DNA of 64,000 nucleotides. It comes from Helianthus annuus (Eukaryota; Streptophyta; Magnoliopsida; Asterales; Asteraceae). A model generated the notes under the pieces. It searched no databases. It saw only the letters and a list, made by a program, of their open reading frames with translations, and had not been told where the DNA came from. The stretch is from assembly GCF_002127325.2 (NCBI RefSeq), contig NC_035448.2, forward strand, positions 117,817,426-117,881,425, given 5' to 3'. Position 1 is the first letter of the stretch, and each line of letters starts with the position of its first letter. Of this stretch, positions 30,901 through 42,905 are shown piece by piece. A program made the position numbers and the translations under genes.

Positions 30901-33175
30901 CGCACTACAACGCACTGGCGATGGGATCTCAGGCAAAGCTTTCTTTATTTCTTGTTTGATTGCTTCTATTTTCTTTATGTGAGGTGGCATCATCTTTCTA
31001 TTAAAATCAGAATGCATATAATTAAGTTATCCGCACTTATATATATTAATGAACATCCACAAATTTAAGGGGTAAGTGATGAACAAGACTAAAACAAAAT
31101 GTAAAATGGAGGGGGTAGAATAGTAAATGTCACACCTTACCCATACCCACGCACAACCATAAAAACCTAGTTTTCAACAATTCGACAGACGTATCTTTAT
31201 CAGCCAGTGCCGCCGTACACAACCCTAATTTGTAACGATCATTAACAATGTTAGAGGAAAAGAGGCGACGTGATCTCAGGGTAAACCTTCAATCTTGTTT
31301 GCTATTATTATTGTGACGAGATTTCCAGTTTTGTATTTTCATAAGCTTTCGGTTTTCTTACTTGTATTCGGTTTAATCATACAGGGAACTGAAGAACGTA
31401 GATGTTACTCGATCATAACATGTTGAGAATTCATAGGTTATAACAAGTATCCCGTGCAATCTGACTGCACATGGTAATGTTAAACTCCACATTTCTGAAA
31501 TTTCAGTTCAACTACCTTTTAGATCTGTTGCAAATAATTATAGATTTTGTTGAGATGTTGTTGATCTTCCTTCTGATTTTGCTGGTGCTTAATTTAATCC
31601 AAACAGAGCACATTAGAGAACGTTTTGTCTTCAGCAATATTATAGGTTTTACTTGTTTTTCTCTGCTGCTTTCAGAGTTTCGATTAATCACCTTTACCAT
31701 CCATTTAAGATCTTCACCACCATTTCACATTAGAATATATGTTAGATTTGGTAGATGGTTGGTTTCTCTTGCTTGAATGCTGTGTTGGTTTTCTATGTTT
31801 GAATTCATAGATGGTTCAGTCGAAAGGGCTTGATTTTCGGGAGGGATTTTAATTGATTGTTAAATACATCAGTGATTGATTTTCTAAAGATATGAAGATA
31901 GTTAAATACAACAGTGATTGATTTTAAGTTAGTGATTTATGTGTTGGTGTAGGGTGTGATGCAGCTGATGGATTTTTAAGTGATTGGTGGGGGCAAGACC
32001 CAAATTCCCCGGAGAATCTATTGGATGAAGATTATGATCCGTCTCCATCTACATCCCAACTGACCCACAGGAAAGATCGCAGGAGATCAGTTTCAAGAAC
32101 CAAAGATACGGTTGTGGTCCCCGAAAAGCGTTCTAAATTCAAGATTGGACAACATGTTATACTTACAGATGATAAGGGACAAGAGGTTGGAAAAGGAACC
32201 ATACATCTAGTCAAAGGTGTATGGTCTGGAAAAAATTTGGTGGAATCAAGTTCGTACGTGGTAGATGTTGAAGAACTCATGAAATCGGCTGCTCAATCGG
32301 TTTGTTGTGAAATAAAAATGTTGTGGAATTCCAGCCAACTTGTCTTGATCCAGCAGCAGTTGCCTTGATGACAGATTAACCTTTTTATGCATGTATGTGT
32401 GCATATATTGTAGAGGTGGTAATCTTACATGTTTACCTATGAATGTGTGGATTCAGGTTTTTTTTCCTAATGGGTAAAACATATTGTAGAGGTGGTAATC
32501 TTACATGTTGATTGCTCATAGCGTTAATGGATTTTGAAAATAGCTAGTTAGATAATTTTATTTAGAAATTTTGTAATGTAAATTAATGGTTTTTATTTCA
32601 TTTTGGTGTTCAATTTGATTAGTAACAACCTCCACCCAATTATGTTTTGTTCCGTCTTTGGCAAATTTTTCACAAAGGCTCCGGCATAGGCATTAGAGAC
32701 AATCAATGTTGCCGATATTGAACATTCGCGGCATGTAATAGTGGTGACATCATTAGCGGCTACATATGTCGCCAACATTGCTCTAAATCCGAGTAGTGAC
32801 ATGCACAATCGTAAATACTTATTTCTCTTTTGGTTATTTAATCCGTTGTGTCTTTTCTAGACCTCTTGAATTCCCATGGTCGACAACCCTTATTGGTAAG
32901 CTTCATTGCAAGTGTTATATTATAGGAAACATACAACGCACTGGCGATGGGATCTCAGGCAAAGCTTTCTTTAATTCTTGTTTCTTTGTTCCTATTTTCT
33001 TTATCTTTTTTCAGAGTTATAGTTACTCGGTTTTGGCTTTAGCTTAAGCTTCCGAGATTTGGGTATGGAGTGTATTGTGCGCTCCTCAATATATTCTTTT
33101 TTTTTTTTTTTTGTGAGGTGGCATCATCTTTCTATTAAATTCAGAGAATGCATATAAGTTATCCGGACTTATCTA
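30901..33175 (+). repeat. Host low-copy unit, copy u2 (and start of next)
   Basis: Begins with the CGCAC target duplication and a second TACAACGCAC. Then come a promoter-like block (30980), a 5'-UTR-like block, ATGTTAGAGGAAAAGAGG (31248) with possible donor GTAAAC, and AGGGAACTGAAGAACGTA after an AG acceptor (31384). A LEUNIG-like exon follows (31953), then the CGGCATGTAATAGTGGTGAC block (32730) and GACAACCCTTATTGGTAAGC. ACAACGCACTGGCGATGG (32934) is the unit end. From about 33060 the next copy's promoter block starts and breaks off near 33175. I do not recognise the gene as a whole. The conserved minus-strand frame at 32593-32808 has no identified domain. Confidence 0.65.
31953..32368 (+). 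CDS. LEUNIG-like LisH-flank exon fused to En/Spm-like segment
   Basis: After a possible acceptor (GGTGTAG|GG) the frame is open for about 137 codons. It begins CDAADGFLSDWW, like the GFL-x-x-WW-x-VFWD segment that follows the LisH motif in plant LEUNIG-type co-repressors. It departs from that family right after DWW. The remainder is basic and Ser-rich (THRKDRRRSVSRTKD), then KFKIGQHVILTDDKGQEVGK and GTIHLVKG. That last part resembles the C-terminal domain of plant Tnp1/En/Spm transposon proteins, a structural resemblance only. The u4 copy continues with the LEUNIG-like sequence instead, so u2 may be a chimera made by insertion or exon capture. No ATG is seen, so it is probably a partial exon. 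Confidence 0.45.
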
Positions 33176-34297
33176 TATCTATATTTCTATACTTACTATA
33201 CTATACTATATTATAAAGCATTTCCCCAAGGACTTCTTAAAAATTAAGAGGTACAAGAAGAAATGCTTAGTATACAACACACAATGCATAGATTAATTAA
33301 GTGTGGGGGTAAAGTTGTCTTTTTTCCATAGGGACTTCTTAAAAATTATAAGGTACAAGTACAAATGTTTAGTATACAACATATTAATGCATATATTAAT
33401 TTCATTTTGGGGGTGAATTTGTCTTTCTAACACCATCATGAATTTATTATAGAGGAAGCTAATCCATACCCAATTTATACAAAGGAAGTCAAGAGTTTTA
33501 TGATCATTGAAGGAAATTAAAAAAAATAGTTTTTCTTTTATTATTAAAAGGGTATATGAACTAGAAAAAACATATAAATATGTAACTGCATACGAGAATG
33601 GAGGGTTTCAAATAAGCAATTAGTGTGTGTATAATGTAATCATTTAATTTAATTAAAACCCATAACTCACGTTATATTTTTGAAGGCAACCATGGGTTAC
33701 ACATCAATGCACATTTAATAATCATTTAACTAAAACCCATAACTCCCTTTATTTTTTTCTCTACGTTATATTTTTGAAGGCAACCATGGGTTGCACATCA
33801 ATGCACATTTAATTTATATAATGATAATAATCAAAACACACATCAATTCTCGTGGGTTACATTTTCATCCTGGATGCTTTATAAACTGTCCTAGAAAGTG
33901 AACTCGCTTTAAGAAAGAGTGTGTGAGCCCCATGTTTTTATACATGGTGGGTGTGATGAATCATGATCCATCATTGAAGCAACAATCTGGAGAGCTTTTG
34001 AAGTTGTGTAGCTTACATTATTCAGATTCATTTTTTATTCCAACTGCAAGCTTACAAGAACTATCCAGTGATGAAGTGATGAATGGAGGTGATAGCTCTT
34101 TTATGATCTCATTCAAGAGTTGGGCACAAGCAAAGATGATTACTTTACAAAAGTTTTTTAATTCATTCAGTTACATATTTGTGTTTTTAATTTCGTATCA
34201 TGTTTAAGTCTATAATTTTGCTTTGCTCATAATTAAGTTTTTGTCTAGATTGGTCAGAGTGATTGATTGTTGAGAAGACAGAAGTAGTGTCATTTGT
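33176..34297. other. AT-rich interval with local duplications
   Basis: Opens TCTATATTTCTATACTTACTATACTATACTATATTATAAAGC, which is Helitron-5'-end-like but unproven. Two pairs of direct duplications follow: GGACTTCTTAAAAATTA.AGGTACAAG at about 33230 and 33340, and GAAGGCAACCATGGGTT.CACATCAATGC at about 33685 and 33777. A 94-codon ATG-led frame at 33923-34207 (MSPMFLYMVGVMNHD) has no domain I recognise. I see no clear CTRR 3' hairpin end. Confidence 0.4.
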
Positions 34298-36840
34298 TTG
34301 AAGAGACATGGTAAGACTTGTTTCGAACTTCTACAGAAAAAGAAACCGGATCTATCTTTTCTAGAACCTTTTGGCGGTCCATGCACTATGATTGAGCCGG
34401 ATGGAAAGTTTGGCGCTAAAGCTATCGAGGGTTTCTTCCTTGGATATGCTACTCCTAATTTTCGCGGATGGAATCTGGCTACCAAAAAGATTGAGCTATG
34501 GAGTGAAGTAAGGGTTCAAAGGTATACTAGTTCTGTTAGAGCTCCGGGTGATCCTTGGATGTTCGACTACGATGGGCTATTCGACTCCTTTAATCTGCCA
34601 ACCTTTGACGAAGATTCTGCAGCGGCTAGAATGTTATTTGATAGTGGCAACGCTGCTAGCTCGCCATTGGTTAGACCCATTATTGTTAACCCCCAAGGTT
34701 CTAATTCGGTTAACAACACGGTTCAAAATGAGGTATTTGAAGATACTACTGAGTACAATGAGTCATCGGAAGATGATGAATATCTTGATGCTACGAAGGC
34801 ACTTCAGCTCCAGTTGCTCCTACTCAGGGCACCTCTGTTGAAACTCCTCATGTGCAGGATGTTGATACTGTTGAAGGGAATTCATCCACTTCTACACATA
34901 TTCTAGGTGTGGAGTTGGTTGTTGATCTTAATATTAACAATTGGGTATTAATGCTCGTGTTCCTGAAAATCCTGAAATGAGGATTCATGATACCCATCCA
35001 CAGCAGAATATCATAGGACATGTCCAACGCGGGGTGCAGACGTGTAATCAGCTGAGAAACAACCAGAATGCTTTGCTGGTTTGTATTCAGCCATTAGAGA
35101 ATTAGAGAATCTGGTCTTCAAAATGATTGGTCCTTCGCGTGTTACATTTCACAAGAAGAACCGAAATCTTGGAAAGAAGCCTTAAAGGATAATTCTTGGG
35201 TTGAAGCAATGCAAGAGGAACTACAACAGTTCCAGAACTGGGTGTTTGGACACCTGTTGAAAAACCCGACAACTACAAGAAAATTGGCACCAGTTGGGTT
35301 TACAAGTGCATAAAGGATGATCGTGGAGTGGTCATTCGCAACAAGGCGAGATTGGTTATTCAGGGCTTTCGTCAAATCGAAGGCATTGATTATAGTGAGG
35401 TTTATGCACCAGTTGCTCGTCTGGAGGCTATTCGGATCTTTCTAGCTTATGCTTCTTTTAAAGGATTCAAAGTCTACTAGATGGACGTCAAAAGCGCATT
35501 CTTGCATGGTATTGTTGAAGAAGAGGTGTATGTCGAACAACCTCCAGGTTTCGAAGATCCTATCCATCCCGATCGGGTTTGGTTGCTCAACAAAGCTCTC
35601 TACGGGTTACATCAAGCACCGAGGGCTTGGTACGCAACTTTATCTACTTATCTGCTGGAGAACGGTTTTCGACGGGGTCTTATCGACTGTACTCTTTTCA
35701 TCAAGGAACATGATGGTGATTTGTTGTTGGTACAGGTATACGTTGATGATATCATTTTTGGTTCTACTATCGATACTTTGTGCAGGCAATTTGAACGTGT
35801 TATGCAGGAGAAGTTTGAAATGAGCGCAATGGGAGAGATGAATTTCTTTTTGGGCCTACAAGTACAACAAACTGAGTCTGGGATATTCATCCATCAGACT
35901 AAATATGTTGGTGACATCTTGAGCCGATTCCAGATGTCTGAAGCAACGCCCATTGGTACCCCACTTCCGACTAATCACGGGATTACTCCGGACTTGAAGG
36001 GTGAAAGTGTGAACTCTTCTTATTATCGCGCTATGATCGGATCACTCATGTATCTCACAGCATCGAGGCCTGACATCATGTATCCAACGTGCCTGCTTGC
36101 AAGATATCAAGCTAACCCTAAAGCATCTCATCTTTGAGCTGTTAAGAAGATATTCCGCTATCTGAAGGGATGCTCGGACACCGGTCTCTGGTACCCTAAG
36201 GATGATAGTCTTGACTTGGTTGCTTTTTCGGCGGATGCAAAATAGATGGCAAATCCACAATGGCTAGATGTCAATTCTTGGGAAGTCGCTTAGTCACGTG
36301 GCAGTGCAAGGAGCAAACTTGTGTCGCTACATCAACTTGTGAAGCTGAATACATTGCTGCCTCAAGTTGTTGCTCTCAAGTTCTGTGGATTCAGCAATAA
36401 ATGCGCGACTACGGTTTTGAATTCCTATCTACCTCTATTTTTGTTGATAATAATGCTGCTTTATCTATCATTAGAAATCCTGTCCAACACTCCAAAACCA
36501 AACACATCGAAATTAAGTATCACTTCATACGTGATTGTTTTGACAAAAGATTAATCGATGTTGTTAAAATCCATACTGATGAACAGCGTGCTGACCTGTT
36601 TACAAAAGCTTTTGACAAATCTCGTTTTGACTATCTTTTGTTGGTCATTGGTATTAAGGTGAAACAAGAGTAAACCTCTTTCGGCTGATCGTTTTTGTAA
36701 CTATTTTCTTAAACGTCAAAAATCCAAAAAGATTTTCAGTTTACTTAACTTTTCGCATTTTAGGGGGAGAAATTTCAGAAAATACAAAAACATGTAAAAA
36801 AAATTGAAAAATCAAAAATCTTCATTTATTTTTTAGAGTA
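34298..36840 (+). pseudogene. pol: Element E: decayed pol fragment plus 3' UTR start
   Basis: Homology to subfamily I pol begins mid-integrase ([11 protein letters not shown]) and ends with IKVKQE and TAA at 36673. About 165 bp of 3' UTR with a TAGGGGGAG tract (36761) follow. It has no LTRs. Lesions include a frameshift at about 34795, a 1 bp loss near 34942, an ATTAGAGA duplication at about 35102, a deletion in the RT N-terminus (about 35238), TAG in KVYQMDVK (35478), TGA at about 36136, a deletion across the RNase H SDSD motif (about 36228), and TAA at about 36397. The [11 protein letters not shown] is still readable. The window shows only this fragment, so it is an old 5'-truncated remnant. 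Confidence 0.9.
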
Positions 36841-36926
36841 ATCATTTTGACGCTAACTTTTGGCTTTAGTGTAAGCTTTCAAATTGGTAACATATATATT
36901 ACACTCCCCTTAATACATTCTCTTTC
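36841..36926 (+). repeat. Host low-copy unit u3, left piece
   Basis: TTTTGGCTTTAGTGTAAGC ... CCCTTAATACATTCTCTTTC matches the unit-junction sequence seen at 33010-33100 and 49015-49085. It resumes at 48176 on the other side of element D, whose target duplication is CTTTC. Confidence 0.65.
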
Positions 36927-37580
36927 TGTAGGTCCCTTTCCGGAGGATGACGAACCTAAACCTTGTTATACTAACCCACTAGCAAGTGCGGAATCCAAGC
37001 TAGGGAGCAAACCGGGATGAAACAAGCACAAACACAAACACACAAAGATTCACCGATTAACACCACTTGTATTAATGCGAATGAAAGGTTTCGGTTACAA
37101 GCACAATGTTTACAAATGTATTTTGCAAACTCTCTAGTGTGTGTGTGTGTTCTGGACAGAATGCTCTCAACTCACTATGTGCATCTATCTCACAAGTCTC
37201 TCAAGTCTTTCAAGTCTTACTTTGAACACACAATACATGGGTATATATATACCCAGCATTGGTTGTCTGTCCGAAGGATTCGATAGATGGTCGAAGGATC
37301 ATCTATCGATGTCAAAGCCATCGAAGGATTCACAAGCACCTCGAAGGATGGTGTATCCTTCGAGGTCTATTAGTTTCCATCGAAGCATATCTTTCGTGGG
37401 CATCGAAGGATTTACACTATCCTTCGATGCCTTATCCTTCGACATAGACAACCATATTTCTAACAGATTGGCCAAGTCAAACCAGGAGGACGGTTGACTT
37501 GGTCAACTTACAGGACTGACAAGGACATCGTTTACATCATGACCGAATACAGACAAAGTACAGACACAAGTGCACCAACA
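36927..37580 (-). repeat. 3' LTR of element D (654 bp)
   Basis: Minus strand TGTTGGTGCACTTGTG ... AGGGACCTACA, next to polypurine tract AAGGGGGAG (37583-37591). Internal tracts occur at 37784-37792 (mutated to AAGGGAGAG) and 37801-37809. It has a GGTATATATATACCC TATA region and U3 TCGAAGGATC words at about 37270-37445. Confidence 0.92.
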
Positions 37581-38728
37581 AACTCCCCCTTGGCTGTAGC
37601 TTTGTCTCGATCTTTGATGGTTGCAGATTTGTCTCGATATTGATCATCGTTGATCTTCATGTCTTCAAGACTCTGATGTCCTTTCAAGTCTTCAATGTCG
37701 GAGGATCTTCAAAGTCTTCACGTCTTGAAAGCAGAAAGTGTATCAACAAACTACCCGTATCATGTAGGAAGTGTGTTGACAAACTCTCCCTTAACATAAG
37801 CTCCCCCTTGAGCTATGCTCGTGAATGACTTGATCTTTATGAAGTGAGATCCTTGTGGTGTTGATGATGGCCAGCGGCAACTCGATCATTTTCATCTTTT
37901 GAGCGCCTTCACGTTGTGTCTTCATTCCGAAGCTCGTCATCGACCATGTTCTCCTAGCCTTTAGAATCTGCACATGCCAGAAATCTAAACGCGTAATGAG
38001 AACAACTGCTTGGAATATAGTATAGACAAATGACACACGAATGACCATGTCACAATCAAACACCGTCCGACAGTTTGAAAGTTTAATAAATTTGTCAATT
38101 TTAGTTTAACTTTCAAAACTTGCCAATTTCGACTGTTTATGAAGATTTAGTCAGTTGGGTTTTCAGTCAGGTTTCAGGTAACGAAGACTCGAGCTCCAAC
38201 ATCGTACGATCGAAAATAAAAGAGAAATAAAATCTTTTTGGCTTTTATAAAGTTTATATTAAAACTCACCTAAAATCTTTTTGGTATTTTTGAATAGATT
38301 AAAAGGCAACAATTTTAATATCCTTTGAGTGTTATCAAACGACATCACCGCTAATGTCGTGCTGATATGCACCAAACGACGAAACTGTTTAAAAGAAAAC
38401 AATAAAAGTTAAGCAGTAAATATATACAGACATTCTTTTTGCGAGTTTCGAGGGTAAGAGAATCATATCAGTGTACGGTCATGCCAAAACACTCTTGTTG
38501 TTCAGTTAGTTAACATTAAGATAAACATCCTATAACAACTATCGGTATTGTTGTCCACTTAAGCTCAACTTATCAGATGTAATCATGGCGAGGGGATACG
38601 TTAAGGTATGTTTTATACTTACCGACTGGTGTTCATCCACATCACGACACATTCCCGTATCAAGGTATGCACGAGAGTTCATCTTACCGGTGAGTATACC
38701 GATTATCATCTGTTTGACCGTATATGAT

Positions 38729-38936
38729 GTGAGATTCTCACTTATTTTGATTTGAAAACAAGCCCTATGTGATATAATCACTTATTGATGAGGAACTTGA
38801 TTTTCATATGCATGAGGGCACAGGTGCAAGTCCGTGAACAGGTCAGTACTTCCGTACAGCAGAGAGACGAACTTGACACCCGGATAAATGTGATATTTTA
38901 TCACTTATTTGATATGGACATGTGATTGTTTATCAC
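38729..38936 (-). repeat. Four mini-hairpins in 3' UTR (element D)
   Basis: Palindromes at 38729-38741 (GTGAG/CTCAC stem), 38769-38781, 38890-38904 and 38922-38936 (GTGAT/ATCAC stems). They are equivalent to those in B, C and F. Confidence 0.85.
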
Positions 38937-39465
38937 TTATTGAGGTCGAATGCAGTATGTTATATGTACACGTATGTATAGTATCATGGAAGATCTAGAC
39001 TTGCGTCCCCGTTATTATTTGGTAAAAGATACAACCATGATACCCAGATGATAAGCAGCATAAAGACCGAATATCTCAGAACCTCGGCAATCTATCAAAC
39101 GAAATTTCGGTACTAAGACCATATGCCAATGAATGGTTCCCACCTGGTCTTCAGTCGATTTAAGATTTATATCACCCTGCACACTTTAAAATGATTGTGA
39201 GCCTACCGATACATCTTATATAGAGCTGCTTATCGTTTTTCATTTAAGGTTTAAAGAGGTTTGGATAGACCACTGATGTACTATCATTTTCTCTTTTGCT
39301 CGCCAGGAAACTCATTTTTGTTTTTCTATTGTTTTTGTGTTTTTGAAATTTTTCGATGTTTTTGGATTTTCAGATTTTTTTGGATTTACTCCCCCTAAAA
39401 TCAATAAACTAAGATAAATTTAAAAACACAAAGATTTGTACAAAAATGATTTTCCGATGTTGGTT

Positions 39466-42400
39466 TTACTCTTGCTTGACCTTAATGCCGTTTACCAATA
39501 ATAAAAAGTCAAATCTTGATTTGTCAAATGCTTTGGTAAATAAGTCGGCACGTTGGTCATCGGTGTGGACCTTAACAACATCGATTAGCCTTTTCTCAAA
39601 GCAATCACGTATGAAGTGATATTTGATTTCGATGTGTTTGGTCTTTGAGTGCTGCACAGGATTTCTAGTGATATCTAAAGCAGCAGAATTATCAACGTAA
39701 ATAGGAGTAGTTAGGAATTCAAAACCGTAGTCCCGCATTTGTTGTTGGATCCAAAGAACTTGGGAGCAACAACTTGAGGCAACAATGTATTCAGCTTCGC
39801 ATGTTGATGTAGCGACACACGTCTGCTTCTTGCACTGCCATGTGACTAGGCGATTTCCTAAGAACTGACATCCAGCCGTTGTGGATTTACCGTCGATTTT
39901 GCATCCGCCAAAATCAGAATCACTGAAAACTACCAATTCAAAGTTATTATCCCTAGGGTACCACAGACCGGTGTCAGGGTACGCCTTCAAATAACGAAAA
40001 ATCCTTTTGACAGCTGCAAGATGTGAGGCCTTCGGGTTAACTTGATATCTGGCAAGCAGGCACGTTGGGTACATTATGTCTGGCCTTGATGCTGTGAGGT
40101 ACATAAGAGATCCGATCATTGCGCGATAGTTTGAGGAGCTAACAGCTTCTCCCTTCAAGTCAGGAGTAATTCCGTGATTTGTTGGCAATGGGGTACCAAT
40201 GGGCGTTGCATCAGACATCTGGAACCGGCTCAAGATGTCACCAACATATTTAGTCTGATGGATGAATATCCCAGACTCTGTTTGTTGTACTTGTAGGCCC
40301 AAGAAGAAGGTCATTTCCCCCATAGCACTCATCTCGAATTTATCCTGCATTATCCGCTCGAAATTCCTACACAAGACATCATTAGTAGAACCAAAAATAA
40401 TATCATCAACGTATACCTGTACCAGAAGAAGATCCCCATCTTGTTCTTTGATGAAAAGAGTACAGTCGATAAGACCTCTACGAAAACCGTTCTCCAGCAG
40501 ATAGTGAGATAAGGTTGCATACCAAGCTCGCGGTGCTTGATGAAGACCATAGAGAGCTTTGTTGAGCAACCAAACCCGATCGGGATGGATAGGATCTTCA
40601 AAACCTGGAGGCTGTTCGACGTATACCTCTTCTTCAACCACACCATGTAAGAATGCACTTTTCACGTCCATCTGATAAACCTTGAATCCTTTGAAGGACG
40701 CATAGGCTAGAAAGATTCGAATTGCTTCGAGATGTGCAACAGGTGCATACACTTCGTTGTAGTCGATCCCTTCAATCTGACGAAAACCTTGAACGACTAA
40801 ACGTGCTTTGTTTCGGATAACAACTCCGCGGTCATCCTTTTTGCATTTGAAAACCCAACGGGTACCAATCTTCTTGTATCCAGCAGGTTTCTCTACGAGT
40901 TTCCAGACACCCAGCTTCTGGAATTGTTGCAGTTCTTCCTGCATTGCTTCAACCCAAGCGTTATCTTTCAAGGCTTCTTTCCACGTTCTTGGCTCTTCCT
41001 GTGAGACATAACACGCGAAGGACCAATCGTTTTGTTGCCCGGATTCTCAAATAGTCGCATACAAGCCTGCATTGTTGTTGTTTCGCAACATGTTTCTTGT
41101 TTGAACACCACTTTGCACATTTCCAATGATGTTTTGTTGAGGATGGGTATTATGAATCCTTGTTTCTTGATTATCTGGAACTGGAATATTTATACCCAGG
41201 TTGTTAAGATTAAGATCAACAACCAAATCAAGGCCCGGAATTGACGAAGAGGATGATGCAGTAGCCTCAGCTGTTCTGTGGGCATCCACTGGAGGAGTAC
41301 CCTCTGAAGTACCATGAACTGCTGTGGTTGGGGCTTCTTGATCTGCATCTAGAAATTCATCATCCTCTGAAGATTCGTTCAATTCGTTTGCATCATGAAA
41401 ATCCTCATTGTTGAGAGTATTATTGTTCACGAAGAAGATGGTTCTTGATTAACAAGAATTGGACAAACCACCGGTGAAACTGTTGCATTGTCACTCTCGA
41501 AAAACATCCTAGCCGCAACATTTTCTTCAACGGCTTCAACATTGATCGAATTGAAGAAGTCATCGTACTCAAACATCCAAGGTTGACCCGGATTTTTGAC
41601 TGGCAAGGTGTGCCTTTGTACTCTGACCTCAGACCATTCCTCGACCCTTTTAGTCTCTAGATTCCAGACTCGTAAGTTAGGGGTGGCATACCCAAGAAAG
41701 TATCCATCAATTGCTTTTGCCCCAAACTTTCCATTAGGATCGATGATTGTGCATGGAGCTCCAAACGGTTCTAGATAAGACAAATCTGGTTTCCGTTTTT
41801 GAAGAAGCTCAAAGCAGGTCTTGTTGTGCCTTTTGACTGTAAGGACTCGGTTCAATGTGTAACATGCAGAAGCCACAGCTTCAGTCTAGAATGGAATGGG
41901 TAGCTGCGACTCTACCAACATTGTCCTAGCAGTCTCGATCAATGTGCGGTTCTTACGTTCAGCGACGCCATTTTGTTGAGGAGTATAAGCTGCACTAAAC
42001 TCATGAAGAATACCCTTTGAAGTGCAAAACTCCGTCATGGAATGATTTTTAAATTCAGTACCATTGTCACTACGTATCCGCCTAACCTTCAATTTATACA
42101 AATTCTCAATCTGAATGATCAAGTTTTTGATAATACTAAAGGTTTCACTCTTGTGTGCCATGAACGCCACCCAAGAAAATCTTGAATAGTCATCAGTTAT
42201 CACGAGGCAGTATTGATCACCCCTAATACTCTTGTGCTTGACAGGACCGAACAAATCCATGTGCAAGCGCTCAAGAGGAACTGTCACTGTGTTGATCTTC
42301 TTTGTAGGGTGCTTCTTCTTCGTTTGTTTTCCCTTCTGGCACGAAACACAGACGTCTTGAAGATGGAAATTTTTGAGGGGAACACCATTCACCAATTCAT

Positions 42401-42905
42401 TTGAAACCAAATGATTCATTTTGCGTAAGTGAATGTGACCCATTCGTCTGTGCCAAGAGATAGTGTCTTTTTCTGTGGCTTTGGAAACGAAACAAGTTGC
42501 TTGTGCAGACGTAGTAATAGCTTGGCTCATGTCCAGGACGTACAAATCATTTATCCTTGGAGCCGACAAGAGAATCCATTCTTTTGGAATTTTGAAGCCC
42601 GGCTTCAGCACATAACATCCATTAGCATCAAAGTGTACTGAAAATTGCTTGTCACAAATTTGAGAAACACTAAGAAGATTGTGATCAAGTTGTTGCACAA
42701 AGTTGATCTTGTCAAAGCTGACAATCCCGTTGGATATCATTCCTTCACCCGTTATATATCCACCTTTATCTCCAGCAAAAGCAACATAACCTCCTCTAAT
42801 AGATTTAACGTCGTAGAGAAGCTTCATGTCGCCTGTCATGTGCCTGGATGCCCCACTATCAACAATCCAATGACTACTGACAGTTCCTCCTGGAACACCC
42901 TGCAC
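39466..42905 (-). pseudogene. pol: pol of element D, broken
   Basis: Full-length pol with all domains: protease DSGAS, HHCC, integrase D-D-E with [18 protein letters not shown], and RNase H. Three lesions break it. TGG becomes TAG at about 41886-41888 in the integrase (the W of PIQFWG in other copies). A 1 bp loss at about 41428 (before NNNTLNNED) causes a frameshift. CGA becomes TGA at about 41046-41048 (in AIRESGQQ). The RT-RNase H part (39466-40971) is open for 501 codons. The opening GTG at 42905 lies in the splice-acceptor motif. It encoded the integration and reverse-transcription enzymes; now inactive as a whole. Confidence 0.93.

Noticed and set aside
32593..32808. Minus-strand ORF MCMSLLGFRAMLATYVAAND (also at 48576-48794) as a real gene
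   Set aside because: It recurs because the host unit is duplicated; u1 has diverged and shortened it, no domain is recognisable, and the unit's exon-like signals are on the plus strand.
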